IMG/VR virus record: IMGVR_UViG_3300043598_000012
Coordinates: 16,881-80,880 of that record
DNA: 64,000 nucleotides
From: a virus
Strand: one strand, 5' to 3'
In this document: piece after piece, positions 52,007 to 61,202 of the stretch
Numbering within the stretch: position 1 is the first letter of the stretch
How the letters are laid out: each line of letters begins with the position of its first letter
The notes under the pieces: model-generated
What the model was told of the DNA's origin: nothing
What the model saw: the letters and a program-made list of their open reading frames with translations, nothing else
Databases searched by the model: none
Position numbers and translations under genes: made by a program

Positions 52007-52728
52007 GCATGCTCAGCGAGCACGAGTCTTTGACAACTGCCCATGGCATCATTAACCCTAACGACCTATGGAACCAGTACGACTCAATGGCGCGCTGGCA
52101 GGCCATTGCTGGGGCAACCACCTTGTCTACGGTAGGTCAGTCCACGATCGGGATGCCCGCTCCAACTGTCCGGGGCACTCCGGCCAACGCCGACAATGGC
52201 TCAGGGGCACTTATCGCCTACCCCACCACTGGTGTCAATAACAATGTCGCTGGCATCAACTCGGCAGCTGCTGCGTACCGAGCGACATGGCTCCCTTCAG
52301 TGGCTTTCGTTGGCAGGTTTGGGGCGCTGATCACCAACTACCGTCTTTGGGTTGGGTTGTTCTCGGCGGACCCATCTGGCTCTGCTACTGCACCAGCTCA
52401 CACAGCCGGGTTCCGGTTCGATACGGGTGCCGGGGACACAACGTTCAAGGCTGTAACCAAAGATGCGACCACAGCCACTGTCCTTGAGACGGGGTACGTG
52501 CCTCAGGCTGATGGCCAGTTCAATCTTGGCATTGAACTCGCTGGCGTCGTTGGAGTTGCTCCTCAACGAGCCAACTTCTACATCAACAGGGTTAAGGTGC
52601 AAACCACGACCCTGACCCTTCCGGTGTCGGCAACCACGAATCTTCTGTTCTATTGCTCGCTGACGAACCTGTCGGCTGCCACGCACACGATTCGGGTTGG
52701 CCGAGTCTCCATCGCAACACAAGGCTAG
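52003..52728 (+). CDS. Probable tail/fibre structural protein (241 aa)
   Basis: ATGA overlap start. NPNDLWNQYDSMARWQAIAG then a long beta region (RLWVGLFSADPSGSAT, FNLGIELAGVVGVAPQRANFYIN) consistent with a lectin-like beta-sandwich. Likely displayed on the virion; ligand unknown. Confidence 0.55.
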   Translation: MSMLSEHESLTTAHGIINPNDLWNQYDSMARWQAIAGATTLSTVGQSTIGMPAPTVRGTPANADNGSGALIAYPTTGVNNNVAGINSAAAAYRATWLPSVAFVGRFGALITNYRLWVGLFSADPSGSATAPAHTAGFRFDTGAGDTTFKAVTKDATTATVLETGYVPQADGQFNLGIELAGVVGVAPQRANFYINRVKVQTTTLTLPVSATTNLLFYCSLTNLSAATHTIRVGRVSIATQG

Positions 52729-52733
52729 TCTCC

Positions 52734-53414
52734 ATGGCTCGTTACTTGCACAATGATGGCAATTGGGAATTGCTCAACGCACCTGACGTGCCCGACGTCT
52801 TTACCCCCTCGTTGGTGCAGAGTAAGTCTAGTGCCATGTGGGCCACAACACCTTCTGCAACGGTGAGCTTTGATGTTCTTCCTTCTGCTGGGAATCTCAT
52901 TGTGGCTGCTGCGGTAAGTCGACATGTTCATGCAACGGTTACCCCACCAGTAGAGCTGACAGAGCTCGTTGTTGGCCTAAACAGCACAGAGAATGACTTT
53001 GCAGCCATCTATGCAGGCTTGTCTGATGGTAGCAACGGGTTTCAGTGGGACTACACCGTCAATGACGTGTTGGCAGTGTGGCTTGCTGAGTTTTCGGGAG
53101 ATTGGACTTCCGTGGTTGCAGAGTCAACAACTTCACGCAGTCGGCAAAGTGACACTGGCGGGGCCATTGGCGCGCTCACCATTGCTCAGCCTTCGCTGGT
53201 AATCGCCTGCATGGGAGCGAGGTTGGATGTGGACGGAACTTGGGACTCTCCCCTGTCTCCGGTAGCAGACCTTTTCCATACAGGCACTGGCAGTGAGCCT
53301 ACAACCAATTTAACTTCGGTCGTTCTTGAGCGTTCATCTAACGTCACACCCACTGTGACCCTATCTGGTTCAGCGGTCAACTTCGCTTCTGCTGTTGCCA
53401 TCAAAATCCAATGA
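52734..53414 (+). CDS. Probable tail/fibre structural protein (226 aa)
   Basis: ATG 52734. MARYLHNDGNWELLNAPDVP, then a beta-rich body (SAGNLIVAAAVSRHVHATV, GSAVNFASAVAIKIQ) like the glycine-poor lectin domains of phage fibres. It shares the H-x-D-G-x-W start (HNDGNW) with HRDGSW in the next protein, perhaps a common virion-docking motif. Confidence 0.55.
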   Translation: MARYLHNDGNWELLNAPDVPDVFTPSLVQSKSSAMWATTPSATVSFDVLPSAGNLIVAAAVSRHVHATVTPPVELTELVVGLNSTENDFAAIYAGLSDGSNGFQWDYTVNDVLAVWLAEFSGDWTSVVAESTTSRSRQSDTGGAIGALTIAQPSLVIACMGARLDVDGTWDSPLSPVADLFHTGTGSEPTTNLTSVVLERSSNVTPTVTLSGSAVNFASAVAIKIQ

Positions 53415-54919
53415 GTAGAACCCAAGAGCTCGCTCTAGTTGATGGTTCCCAGCTTCTTCACCGAGACGGGTCGTGGGACCATGCTCATGTCTCACCCAGT
53501 TCTAGTGGTACTCCAGTTGGCGACACGCTGGCTTTTCAATGGTCGGTCAGAGCTGCTCTTGGAGATACGGTTAACCATAGATGGTCGGTAAGGTCTTTAC
53601 TGGGCGACACTACAGATGAGCGTTGGTCGGTTCGCCTTCCACTGGGAGATGCTTTTGACAACAGGTGGTCTTTGAGATCTGTTGTTGGGGATGGCAGTGA
53701 TGTCAGGTGGGCAGTGCGAACTGTTCGGGGGGATCCGCTTGATGCACGTTGGTCGGTTAGAGCCCAACAGGGTGACGCTGTTGGTGTGCGCTGGAGTTTG
53801 CGAAGCTTCACTGGAAATTTAAATGCTCTGTTGTGGGCTGAGAGGTCTTTGCAGGGCGATGTTTCTGATTTTCGTTGGTCAGATCGATCAAATGTTGGTG
53901 ACGCAGCGGACATCCGCTGGAGTGATCGTCAGATTTCCAGTGACACTGTCGGGTTGCTTTGGTCGCTTCTTCAGCCGACAGGAGATGCCTTGGGTGCTCT
54001 GTGGTCGTTGTTGGGTGCGGCGGGTGAACAACTGGACAATCAGTGGAGTGATCGAGCTGCGTTGGGACGCGACTTTATTGGTCCCTGGTCAGTTTTCAGT
54101 TTGCTTGGAGATCAAACTGAATTTCAGTGGGTAGAGAGGGGGTTGGCTGTTGGTCCTGTTGGGCTTATTTGGGGTGTCAGGACAAATGTTGGCGGTCTTC
54201 TAGATCTAGATTGGGCTGTGCGCCTTTTGACTGGCGAAGCAGCTGATTACCACTGGATGTTGGCGGGTGTTGCCGGTGTGGAGTTGGATGCGCCCTGGTC
54301 ACTCACAGGGACGGTGGGTGAAGTTTTGATCGCTCCTTGGTCGTTGCTTTTGGTAACAAACACAAAAATGGATCTTTTCTGGGGACTGTTGGTATCTGTC
54401 CATGACACGCTAGAGAACGCTTGGTCTTTGGCGGGGTTGGCTTCAGCATTAACTTCACCATATTGGTCTGTTCGTCAGCTGGCTGTTGATTCGCTGAGGA
54501 CTCAGTGGGACGTGCTTTCGGGGTTCTCTGTTTCAAACACGTTGACATCGCACTGGTCGGTTAAGTCCCTGGCCGATAACGAACTTGTCTTTAACTGGTC
54601 ACTCAGAGACGCATTGGCTGACATCTTGCAGGTTCGCTGGGACACCCACTCTGTTGTGGCAGATTTGCTTACAGCACATTGGTCGCTGTACGGCCGAGCC
54701 AGTCAGCAGGCGGAATTGCTGTGGGGCATTCGGGCTCGCTTGGGCGACGCACTCTTCGTGCAGTGGATGTTGCAGAGCACCACACCTTATGTGTCTTGGG
54801 CGATCGTCAGTGAGTTGATCTCGAACAGGTTCGTTGCTACTAGGGTCTACAACCGCATGACCGTCGATAGTGTTGAACAGAGAGTTGCAGTTCGAGATTT
54901 GAGGAGTGTGAACAGTTGA
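53411..54919 (+). CDS. Protein of about 29 Trp-anchored 14-residue repeats (502 aa)
   Basis: ATG 53411. After an N-terminal head with HRDGSWDHAH, residues about 43-455 are tandem 14-residue units of the form (R/x)WSVRxxLGDxxDx, for example RWSVRSLLGDTTDE and RWSVRLPLGDAFDN. The Trp is kept in all units; the Arg and Gly-Asp fade toward the C-terminus, and unit 24 is 16 residues. A non-repetitive tail (SELISNRFVATRVYNRMTVD) ends it. Regular periodicity suggests a solenoid, beta-helix or fibrous shaft. Position in the fibre cassette suggests a virion role. Codon use is T-rich. Confidence 0.75.
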   Translation: MSRTQELALVDGSQLLHRDGSWDHAHVSPSSSGTPVGDTLAFQWSVRAALGDTVNHRWSVRSLLGDTTDERWSVRLPLGDAFDNRWSLRSVVGDGSDVRWAVRTVRGDPLDARWSVRAQQGDAVGVRWSLRSFTGNLNALLWAERSLQGDVSDFRWSDRSNVGDAADIRWSDRQISSDTVGLLWSLLQPTGDALGALWSLLGAAGEQLDNQWSDRAALGRDFIGPWSVFSLLGDQTEFQWVERGLAVGPVGLIWGVRTNVGGLLDLDWAVRLLTGEAADYHWMLAGVAGVELDAPWSLTGTVGEVLIAPWSLLLVTNTKMDLFWGLLVSVHDTLENAWSLAGLASALTSPYWSVRQLAVDSLRTQWDVLSGFSVSNTLTSHWSVKSLADNELVFNWSLRDALADILQVRWDTHSVVADLLTAHWSLYGRASQQAELLWGIRARLGDALFVQWMLQSTTPYVSWAIVSELISNRFVATRVYNRMTVDSVEQRVAVRDLRSVNS

Positions 54920-55233
54920 CGCAGGCCACGATCCAGCGGGAATCGCAAGAGAGCCTTCTGGTCACGGTTGTGGCAGATGTCGACCCCACTTCCTATGACG
55001 TCGAGTTTTGTGCTGTGGCGTTAGGAGAGCGTCCGGATACCTGGGTTGAGGCAGCTTGGTACCCACCGGTGGTCCAGCGCAGGGACGGCAAGTTCGAGGT
55101 GCGAGTGAAGACGCCTCGCTTGGGAGAAGATGGTGAGGTGGCACTCGAAACGGGGGCTTACGAAACCTACGTGCGCATCACTAGTGGCCCCGAGATCTTC
55201 GTCCTAGAGTCAGGCTCACTCTCCGTAGAGTGA
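54916..55233 (+). CDS. Hypothetical beta protein (105 aa)
   Basis: TTG 54916 overlaps upstream. SLLVTVVADVDPTSYDVEFCAVALGE, EVALETGAYETYVRITSGPE, an immunoglobulin-like beta pattern. Possibly a virion accessory. Function unknown. Confidence 0.55.
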   Translation: MTQATIQRESQESLLVTVVADVDPTSYDVEFCAVALGERPDTWVEAAWYPPVVQRRDGKFEVRVKTPRLGEDGEVALETGAYETYVRITSGPEIFVLESGSLSVE

Positions 55234-55258
55234 GGAAGCAGCCAACCAAGGAGAAGCC

Positions 55259-55489
55259 ATGAGCTGGTCAGACTACAACCCCTTGAACATCCTCAAGCAG
55301 GCGCCCACCGCCATCAAGACCTTCGTCTTGCTGATCTTGACTGCCCTGGTCGTTCGTGGAACCATCCATGCCAGCGATGAAGAGATCGCCATTTGGGGGT
55401 TGATCATCGAGCGCGGTCTGGAGCTCATGTACGTTGCTCCGGCCAAGGAAGCCAAGCTCAAGGCAGATCTGACTGAGCTCAGCGGCTAG
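55259..55489 (+). CDS. Small membrane-segment protein (76 aa), holin-like candidate
   Basis: ATG 55259 with AAGGAG. IKTFVLLILTALVVRGTI is a clear hydrophobic segment; WGLIIERGLELMYVAPA may be a second, weaker one; a Lys-rich tail ends it. Size and location between fibre and packaging genes allow a holin or an assembly factor. Confidence 0.45.
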   Translation: MSWSDYNPLNILKQAPTAIKTFVLLILTALVVRGTIHASDEEIAIWGLIIERGLELMYVAPAKEAKLKADLTELSG

Positions 55490-55494
55490 CGACA

Positions 55495-55737
55495 GTGCCT
55501 TACGCCAAGGAGGAGAACCTTGCCGTTGAGGTGGGCGAGGAGTGCGTTAGCCTGTCCCAGCGGACGAGGTTCACGGCAGCCGAGCTTCAGGAGACGGCTC
55601 GCTACATCTTTGGGTGCGGCGAGACCTTAGACACCTTCCGTAAGGTGGTCATGTTCTCCCAGCAAGCTGGCGGTTCGCCAGTGGCTGTGGCCATCTTGCT
55701 GAACGAGCTTGCTTTCGAGAACGGGAGAGCCACTTAG
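55495..55737 (+). CDS. Hypothetical protein (80 aa)
   Basis: GTG 55495. AAELQETARYIFGCGETLDTFRKVVMFSQQ is helical; stop overlaps the terminase GTG. Might be a small packaging accessory, but no small-terminase HTH is seen. Confidence 0.5.
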   Translation: MPYAKEENLAVEVGEECVSLSQRTRFTAAELQETARYIFGCGETLDTFRKVVMFSQQAGGSPVAVAILLNELAFENGRAT

Positions 55738-57452
55738 TGCCAGGACCCCAGCGCATGCCGCATCTTGCAGATGCCAAGGGCATGCTCAGTCAGCTTCAGG
55801 ATAACACGCGGGTCCTCCGCGACCGTTACAAGGACGACCCCGTGGGGTTGGCCGAGCGACTTGGGTTGATGTTGCCAGAGAAGCCGCTGGTCAAGATGAA
55901 GCGACTCGGCCTCTACGACGCAGAGGTTCATGGGCCGATCTTTCCTGGCCTTCGAGATCTCATCATCGAAGTCTGTACTGGCGAGGTAGAGGATGCCGTG
56001 GTGGTTGGCCCTCGTGGCGGTGGCAAGAGCCAGGGAGTCTCCTTCATCGAGTTCTTCCTGTGGTGGGTTCGCTTCTTCGACTGTCTGAACCTGGGTGGCT
56101 CCGAGCTCCAGGCTGCGCAGGTCTATGCCTACTTGGAGGAGTACCTCAACAAGGATCCCGAGTTCAAGGAGTTCGTCAAGGGCGAGGCGCTTCAGTCCAA
56201 GACCGAGAGTAAGAAGAACAACTGGATCCGGGTGCTTACTGCCTCCCAGAAGAGCACTCGATCCCCGCATGCTGGCTCCACCAACCCAGACCGTGGTGGT
56301 CTGCTCGTAATTGACGAGGAAGCTGAGGCCGACCCCGACATCGTGGCTTCTGCCCTGCCGACGATCAACACGGCCAACCCGTCAGTGAGCGTGCGTAGTT
56401 CTACCTTCCACAACGCTACCGGTTCGTTTGCTGAAGTTGTTGATAACCATAAGGAGATGGGCTACAAGCTCTACCGATGGGATGTCTTCGACATCTGCCA
56501 GAGGTGTGAGTGCGCGGACACATGCAAGAACTCTGAGCCGTGCTTCCGAGAAGATCACTACGAAGAGGCAGAGAACCCTGAGACTGGCGAGATGGAGAAC
56601 AAGCTCAAGCACCGTGCGTACTGCGGTGGGCGAGCCATGTACGCCGACGGATGGATGCCAGTCGTTGAGATCGAGAAACTCTGGCGCCGCTCCCGCCGTA
56701 ACCACGCCTTCTTCGAAGTGGAGGCTATGGGGTCTCGCCCCACCACGGCGGGCTACGTCATCAAGGACCAGCAGCGGTACAACAGCCTCATCGCGTCAAT
56801 GCCTGCGGCCTCGTTCTACCGGCCCGGTGATCCAGTGTGGATCTGTGTCGACTGGGGATCTGTCAACTGCGGACTCTCTGTTTGGCAGTACCATCCGCTG
56901 ACCGACAAGCACGTGCGGTTGGAGGCTGAGCAGATCCAAGAGCAGAGTGAGACGTTCATCCTCAACCAGGTGCTGATGTATGCGCACCGCTACGCCAACG
57001 AGCTCCAAGGCATCCGAGGAGACATCGGTGGCGGTGGAGATTACTTCAACCCCAAGCTCCGCAACGAGTACGGGTTGCCGGTCGAGGACATCAACTTCAA
57101 GCAAGACAAAGAAGCTGCTGCGGTAGTCTGGAACATCTTCAACGACGCCGGTCTTTGCATTTACCCGGAAGAGCATGAGATCGCCAACGAGCAGATCCGC
57201 AAGTGGAAGCGTGGCGTTGACGGCAAGATCAAGAAGGGCAACGACCACATCTGTGACACGGGGATCTGCTACTTCTCCCGGCTGATCGATGACATGGGGG
57301 TGCAGCGACAGAGGTTCGCACCACAGACCTTTGATGCCGGGATGCCTGATCCTCTGGAGCGGACCATCATGGAGGGTGCACGCAGGGTGATGAATCATGG
57401 TAGTCGAGTTCCAGTTGTTGTTGCCCTTGGTGGACCGCGACGCAGACTGTAG
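55737..57452 (+). CDS. terL: Terminase large subunit
   Basis: 571 aa from GTG 55737. ATPase: Walker A GPRGGGKSQG (91-100) and Walker B LLVIDEEAEAD (near 190). Nuclease: WICVDWGSVNCGLS (near 368) with the first metal Asp. Between them is a Cys-rich insertion (CQRCECADTCKNSEPC ... YCGG) that probably binds zinc, as in some phage terminases. It cuts and translocates DNA into the prohead at the portal. Confidence 0.92.
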   Translation: MPGPQRMPHLADAKGMLSQLQDNTRVLRDRYKDDPVGLAERLGLMLPEKPLVKMKRLGLYDAEVHGPIFPGLRDLIIEVCTGEVEDAVVVGPRGGGKSQGVSFIEFFLWWVRFFDCLNLGGSELQAAQVYAYLEEYLNKDPEFKEFVKGEALQSKTESKKNNWIRVLTASQKSTRSPHAGSTNPDRGGLLVIDEEAEADPDIVASALPTINTANPSVSVRSSTFHNATGSFAEVVDNHKEMGYKLYRWDVFDICQRCECADTCKNSEPCFREDHYEEAENPETGEMENKLKHRAYCGGRAMYADGWMPVVEIEKLWRRSRRNHAFFEVEAMGSRPTTAGYVIKDQQRYNSLIASMPAASFYRPGDPVWICVDWGSVNCGLSVWQYHPLTDKHVRLEAEQIQEQSETFILNQVLMYAHRYANELQGIRGDIGGGGDYFNPKLRNEYGLPVEDINFKQDKEAAAVVWNIFNDAGLCIYPEEHEIANEQIRKWKRGVDGKIKKGNDHICDTGICYFSRLIDDMGVQRQRFAPQTFDAGMPDPLERTIMEGARRVMNHGSRVPVVVALGGPRRRL

Positions 57453-57465
57453 ACACGGAGGCCTG

Positions 57466-58887
57466 ATGTCTAGGGAGAACTACGGAGCGATCGGTGCAGC
57501 GAAGGCGGCTCGTTCTTCTGCGCAGCCTGACTTCAACAACACTGCCAATCTGGTCACTGACCTCGTTGCAAGCTACAAGCCGCTCGGAAACCACTTGCCT
57601 TGGGTGGCGCTGGACTACGTCGAGCTCTTGGCGGTGTGGAACCCTGACTATGCTCAGGCGGTCGACAACATCAGGACGCTGGCGAACAGCGGTCACATCC
57701 TCTACACGCAGGATGGTGCCGACGATACGGCCTTGCGTTACCTTCTCCAGCTGAAGGCTCGTACGGTGCAGGCCAGGCATGGCGGTATCGACGGGCTCAT
57801 CGACAAACTGCTTTGGCAGGGAGCTACCTTCGGTGCCATGTGCGGCGAGTGGGTGACGGACGAGGATCTCAGTGATGTCGTCGACTTCCTCGACGTGTCG
57901 CCCAAGAGCATCCGCTTCATCTGGGAAGATGAGCATTGGGCTCCCTACCAGATGGTAGACTGGTCTGCTGCTCAGCGGGCAAGGCGTCAAGGGCAGACCG
58001 TGCGAGGCAACCTCGTCAAGCTCAACGAGGCCACCTTCCACTACTACGCCTTCAACGCAGAACCGAGCTCGCCCTACGGCACTCCCCCGTTCCTTGCCGC
58101 TCTGCCTGGCATCGCCATCCAGCGAGATCTGATCAAGAACATGGCGAAGATCGTGAAGAAGGTTGGTCTGCTGGGGATCCTCGACCTCACCATCGAACAG
58201 GTCCAGAAGAAGCCTGGTGAGACGGAGGACGACTTCCGTACTCGGGCCACCTCGTTCCTCCAGTCGTACGCGACGGCTGTCGAGGACATGGTCGAGACCG
58301 GTGGACTCGCTCACTTCGATGACGTGAAGCTGGAGACGCAGAGCATCGTTGGCAACGCTGCGGGCGCCACCAACATCTTTCGGCAGAATGAGGAGCTGAT
58401 CTTCTCGGGGTTGCGCTCCATGCCTTCGGTGCAGGGGCGCTCGTACTCAACTACCGAGACCTACGCTGGTGTGAGCTATGACATCATCATCCGCAACACG
58501 CTCAAGTACCAGCGGGCAGTCAAGCGTATGGTGGAGAGCGGCTACTGGCTGGCCGCGACGCTTCAGGGGTTCAACCCCGAGCGGATCTCCATCGAGTTCA
58601 ACCCAAACAAGACGCTCAACCGCCTGCACGACGCCAACAGCCAGCTGTTGGAGATTCGTTCTGCTCTGCTCCTTTGGGCCACGGGGATCGTCGATCAAGC
58701 GGGTGCTGCACAGCTGCTCGGTTACAACGATTCAGCCAAGAAGATGGAGGAGCCTCCGGACTCTCCGCTCATTCGAGCTGCTGGAGAGGGCAACGTCAAC
58801 GAGATGTTCAAGCAGATTGTGGATCGTCTTCAGGAGATCGATCACCAGATCCCCAAGGGCTCTACGCTGCTCGCAGAACCCGTCTAG
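57466..58887 (+). CDS. Portal protein
   Basis: 473 aa from ATG 57466 (GGAGG upstream; an earlier in-frame start lies in terL). Portal-like features: ADDTALRYLLQLKARTVQ, YGTPPFLAALPGIAIQRDLIKNMAKI, and FNPNKTLNRLHDANSQLLEIRSAL. Size and position directly after terL fit a dodecameric portal vertex protein. Confidence 0.8.
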   Translation: MSRENYGAIGAAKAARSSAQPDFNNTANLVTDLVASYKPLGNHLPWVALDYVELLAVWNPDYAQAVDNIRTLANSGHILYTQDGADDTALRYLLQLKARTVQARHGGIDGLIDKLLWQGATFGAMCGEWVTDEDLSDVVDFLDVSPKSIRFIWEDEHWAPYQMVDWSAAQRARRQGQTVRGNLVKLNEATFHYYAFNAEPSSPYGTPPFLAALPGIAIQRDLIKNMAKIVKKVGLLGILDLTIEQVQKKPGETEDDFRTRATSFLQSYATAVEDMVETGGLAHFDDVKLETQSIVGNAAGATNIFRQNEELIFSGLRSMPSVQGRSYSTTETYAGVSYDIIIRNTLKYQRAVKRMVESGYWLAATLQGFNPERISIEFNPNKTLNRLHDANSQLLEIRSALLLWATGIVDQAGAAQLLGYNDSAKKMEEPPDSPLIRAAGEGNVNEMFKQIVDRLQEIDHQIPKGSTLLAEPV

Positions 58888-58926
58888 CGGGTTTTAGTTC
58901 CAAGAGCCCTAGGAGGTTCGCAAACA

Positions 58927-59064
58927 ATGGGTGACGACAACAAAGATCAGAAGCTGAAGACGAAATCCGAGCGCCGCAAGGAAGCTGCCAAGGAAGGCAA
59001 GCAGAGCGCCAAGTCCGGCCATCAGCACCGTGAGACCAGCCGAGGGGAAGAGGTGTACAAGTGA
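58927..59064 (+). CDS. Small very basic protein (45 aa)
   Basis: ATG 58927 with AGGAGG. Lys/Glu/Arg-rich (KLKTKSERRKEAAKEGKQSAK) and probably disordered. GTGA overlap with the protease/scaffold gene. Possibly an assembly or DNA-contact peptide. Confidence 0.55.
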   Translation: MGDDNKDQKLKTKSERRKEAAKEGKQSAKSGHQHRETSRGEEVYK

Positions 59065-60746
59065 GCAACATCCTGCTGAAGGACCGGCATCGCCCGGAGC
59101 GCAAGCTCGAAGAGGTCCTGGCTCAGCGAGCACCTCTTACCGAGCTCAAGATCAACAAGACCACGATCCACATCGGCAAGGAGGCGGGCATCTCCAAGGC
59201 CGAAGAGGAGCTGGAGCCGATCGAGGGTGGCGGCAGTACCGAACTGTTCCGGCCGTCCGACGAGCAGGTGGAGCTGATCAACCAGTACACCTACTCGCCG
59301 AAGACGGCCGAGGAGCTCGCGGTGTTCCCGGCGCATGCCTGCAACACGCTGTGGGATCGTGATGATGATCGATTCGTCCCCCAGACGTTGGCGGACTTCG
59401 ACACCAAGGACGCTCCGTTCAGCCCGCTGGGCAAGAGCTTCCTCATCGGCCACAACCACACCTCGTTGCCGGTCGGCAGGATCTTCGACAAGAGCGTCAA
59501 GCCTCTGTCGGGGGATGACGCCTACCTGGAGACCTGGCAGTACATCCCCAACACCGATCAGTACAAGGCCTACCTGGAGAACCTCGATTTCGGGATCTTC
59601 TGGGCCGTCTCGGTTGGTGTCATGTTCGACGGCGCCTCCTGCTCGGCCTGCCAGAAGGACTGGAGCTGGAACCCCTGGTTCTGCGTGGAGGGTCATGAGA
59701 AGGGCTTCCACTACGACCTCAAGAACGACGAGACGGATGACTACGGTTATCCGATCCCGTTGGAGGCCTACGACCCCAACCCTGAGAAGGGCGTCTTCTG
59801 CGGGCGGGAGTTCGTCGGTGGCAAGGACTTCTACGAGCTCTCGCAGGTCTACCTGGGGGCGCAGTACTTCGCTGAGGTCACCGACAAGGTCACTGCGCTC
59901 AAGAGCGTCGAGCCTGGCGGACAGCTCACGCTGAGCCGCGAGGAGACCAAGGCGCTGGAGCCCAAGACCGGCGACCGCATCGCTGAGGCCATCAAGAGCG
60001 GTCTCGAGATCGGCCTGTCTCCTGATGGCAACGCCGTTTGGCGGGATGCGGACGACCTGGTCTGGTACTACGACGTGACCAAGGAGTCCTACGCATCGCT
60101 TGGTCGAGCGGACAGCGAGTGGGCCAACACGGTTGTGTTGCTCGACTCCAGCAAGACCCCCAAGCCTCCCCTTTCCGAAGAGGATGGCGACCGCAAGTCC
60201 AAGATGAAGCAGGACGACAAGGAGACCAAGGTGCCGAAGACCGCTCTCATCACCGCTGCTTCCGAAGCTGAGCTGCCTGCCAGCCTGCTGGAGAAGATCG
60301 CTGAGGCTGAAGACGACGACGGTGCGCTCAAGGCGTTCTGCTCTTCTGTCAGCGAGTCGCTCAAGGAAGCGGAGGCCAAGCTGGCCGATGCCGACGTCAA
60401 GGTGGCCCAGGCCAAGGAGCTCGGCGAGCTCGGCGAGCAGTACGTGAAGAACCTTCGCCAGGACGTCATCGACATGTACGTCAAGGCTCACCAGGATCCG
60501 CAGGATCCTCAGAAGGTCAGCACTGACACCGTCATGAAGCTGGTCGACGCTTGCGGCAACAACGTCGACCTTCTCAAGTCCCTGCACGCCGACTACCTGA
60601 ACACGGCGCAAGCCAAGTTCCCGGAGACGGTGGGCGTGCGGCGGAGCGTCCAGCCGGACGACCCCCATCGAGGTGCCGATCCTGCTGACGACAAGTCAGC
60701 TCCGAGCGCCACCCCGACCACCGGAGCCAGCCGTCTCCACGGCTGA
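59061..60746 (+). CDS. Prohead protease/scaffold fusion candidate (561 aa)
   Basis: GTG 59061, between portal and capsid genes where maturation protease and scaffold are expected. Residues about 60-350 form a folded domain with Cys/His clusters (CSACQKDWSWNPWFCVEGHEKG). Residues about 385-500 are charged coiled coil (LPASLLEKIAEAEDDDGALKAF, SLKEAEAKLADADVKVAQA), as in scaffolds. The C-terminus is disordered and Pro-rich. Catalytic residues are not confidently identified, so protease is inference. Confidence 0.45.
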   Translation: MSNILLKDRHRPERKLEEVLAQRAPLTELKINKTTIHIGKEAGISKAEEELEPIEGGGSTELFRPSDEQVELINQYTYSPKTAEELAVFPAHACNTLWDRDDDRFVPQTLADFDTKDAPFSPLGKSFLIGHNHTSLPVGRIFDKSVKPLSGDDAYLETWQYIPNTDQYKAYLENLDFGIFWAVSVGVMFDGASCSACQKDWSWNPWFCVEGHEKGFHYDLKNDETDDYGYPIPLEAYDPNPEKGVFCGREFVGGKDFYELSQVYLGAQYFAEVTDKVTALKSVEPGGQLTLSREETKALEPKTGDRIAEAIKSGLEIGLSPDGNAVWRDADDLVWYYDVTKESYASLGRADSEWANTVVLLDSSKTPKPPLSEEDGDRKSKMKQDDKETKVPKTALITAASEAELPASLLEKIAEAEDDDGALKAFCSSVSESLKEAEAKLADADVKVAQAKELGELGEQYVKNLRQDVIDMYVKAHQDPQDPQKVSTDTVMKLVDACGNNVDLLKSLHADYLNTAQAKFPETVGVRRSVQPDDPHRGADPADDKSAPSATPTTGASRLHG

Positions 60747-60772
60747 CCCAAGAGAGCCAGAGGAGTAGACCT

Positions 60773-61186
60773 ATGACGACCAAGACCGCCGGTGGTCGGA
60801 TCAGCTCCCGGATCGCCCTGACGCTCGAAGCGCAGTCCGCGCTCGACGTGGGTGCCCCGGTCAGCATCACCGGCCCCTACGAGTGTGACACGGCAGACAG
60901 CGGCGACACGTTCGTCGGCATCGTCTCCGTCGCCAACGTGAAGCGAGGTGCGAACGGCGCCTACCCGACGGATGATGTCCCCGGTGAGGTCACCGTCGAG
61001 AGCATCTTCTCGTTCGTTGGCACCGTCGTCGCCGGGACGGGTGGGGTCACCGCTGGTGACCGCATCTTCCTGAGCGCAGCAGGAGCCTTCGGCAACGCCG
61101 CAGGCATCACCGAGGTGGGGGTTGCCGTCGGCATCGCCCTCACCACCGCCGCAGCCGCTGCCAAGTTCGATCTTGGCTTCTTCTAG
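60773..61186 (+). CDS. Head decoration protein candidate (137 aa)
   Basis: ATG 60773 with GAGGAG. Small-residue-rich beta protein: SSRIALTLEAQSALDVGAPVSI, VESIFSFVGTVVAGTGGVTAGD. Immediately upstream of the major capsid gene, the standard site of decoration or cement proteins, and similar in texture to DUF2190-like proteins. Confidence 0.6.
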   Translation: MTTKTAGGRISSRIALTLEAQSALDVGAPVSITGPYECDTADSGDTFVGIVSVANVKRGANGAYPTDDVPGEVTVESIFSFVGTVVAGTGGVTAGDRIFLSAAGAFGNAAGITEVGVAVGIALTTAAAAAKFDLGFF

Positions 61187-61202
61187 AGAGGGAGGTAACG
61201 AC

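Noticed and set aside
59022-60668. 548-codon minus-strand frame opposite the protease/scaffold gene
   Set aside because: High GC leaves few stops on the opposite strand. The + strand frame has the operon overlaps, ribosome-binding site and context.
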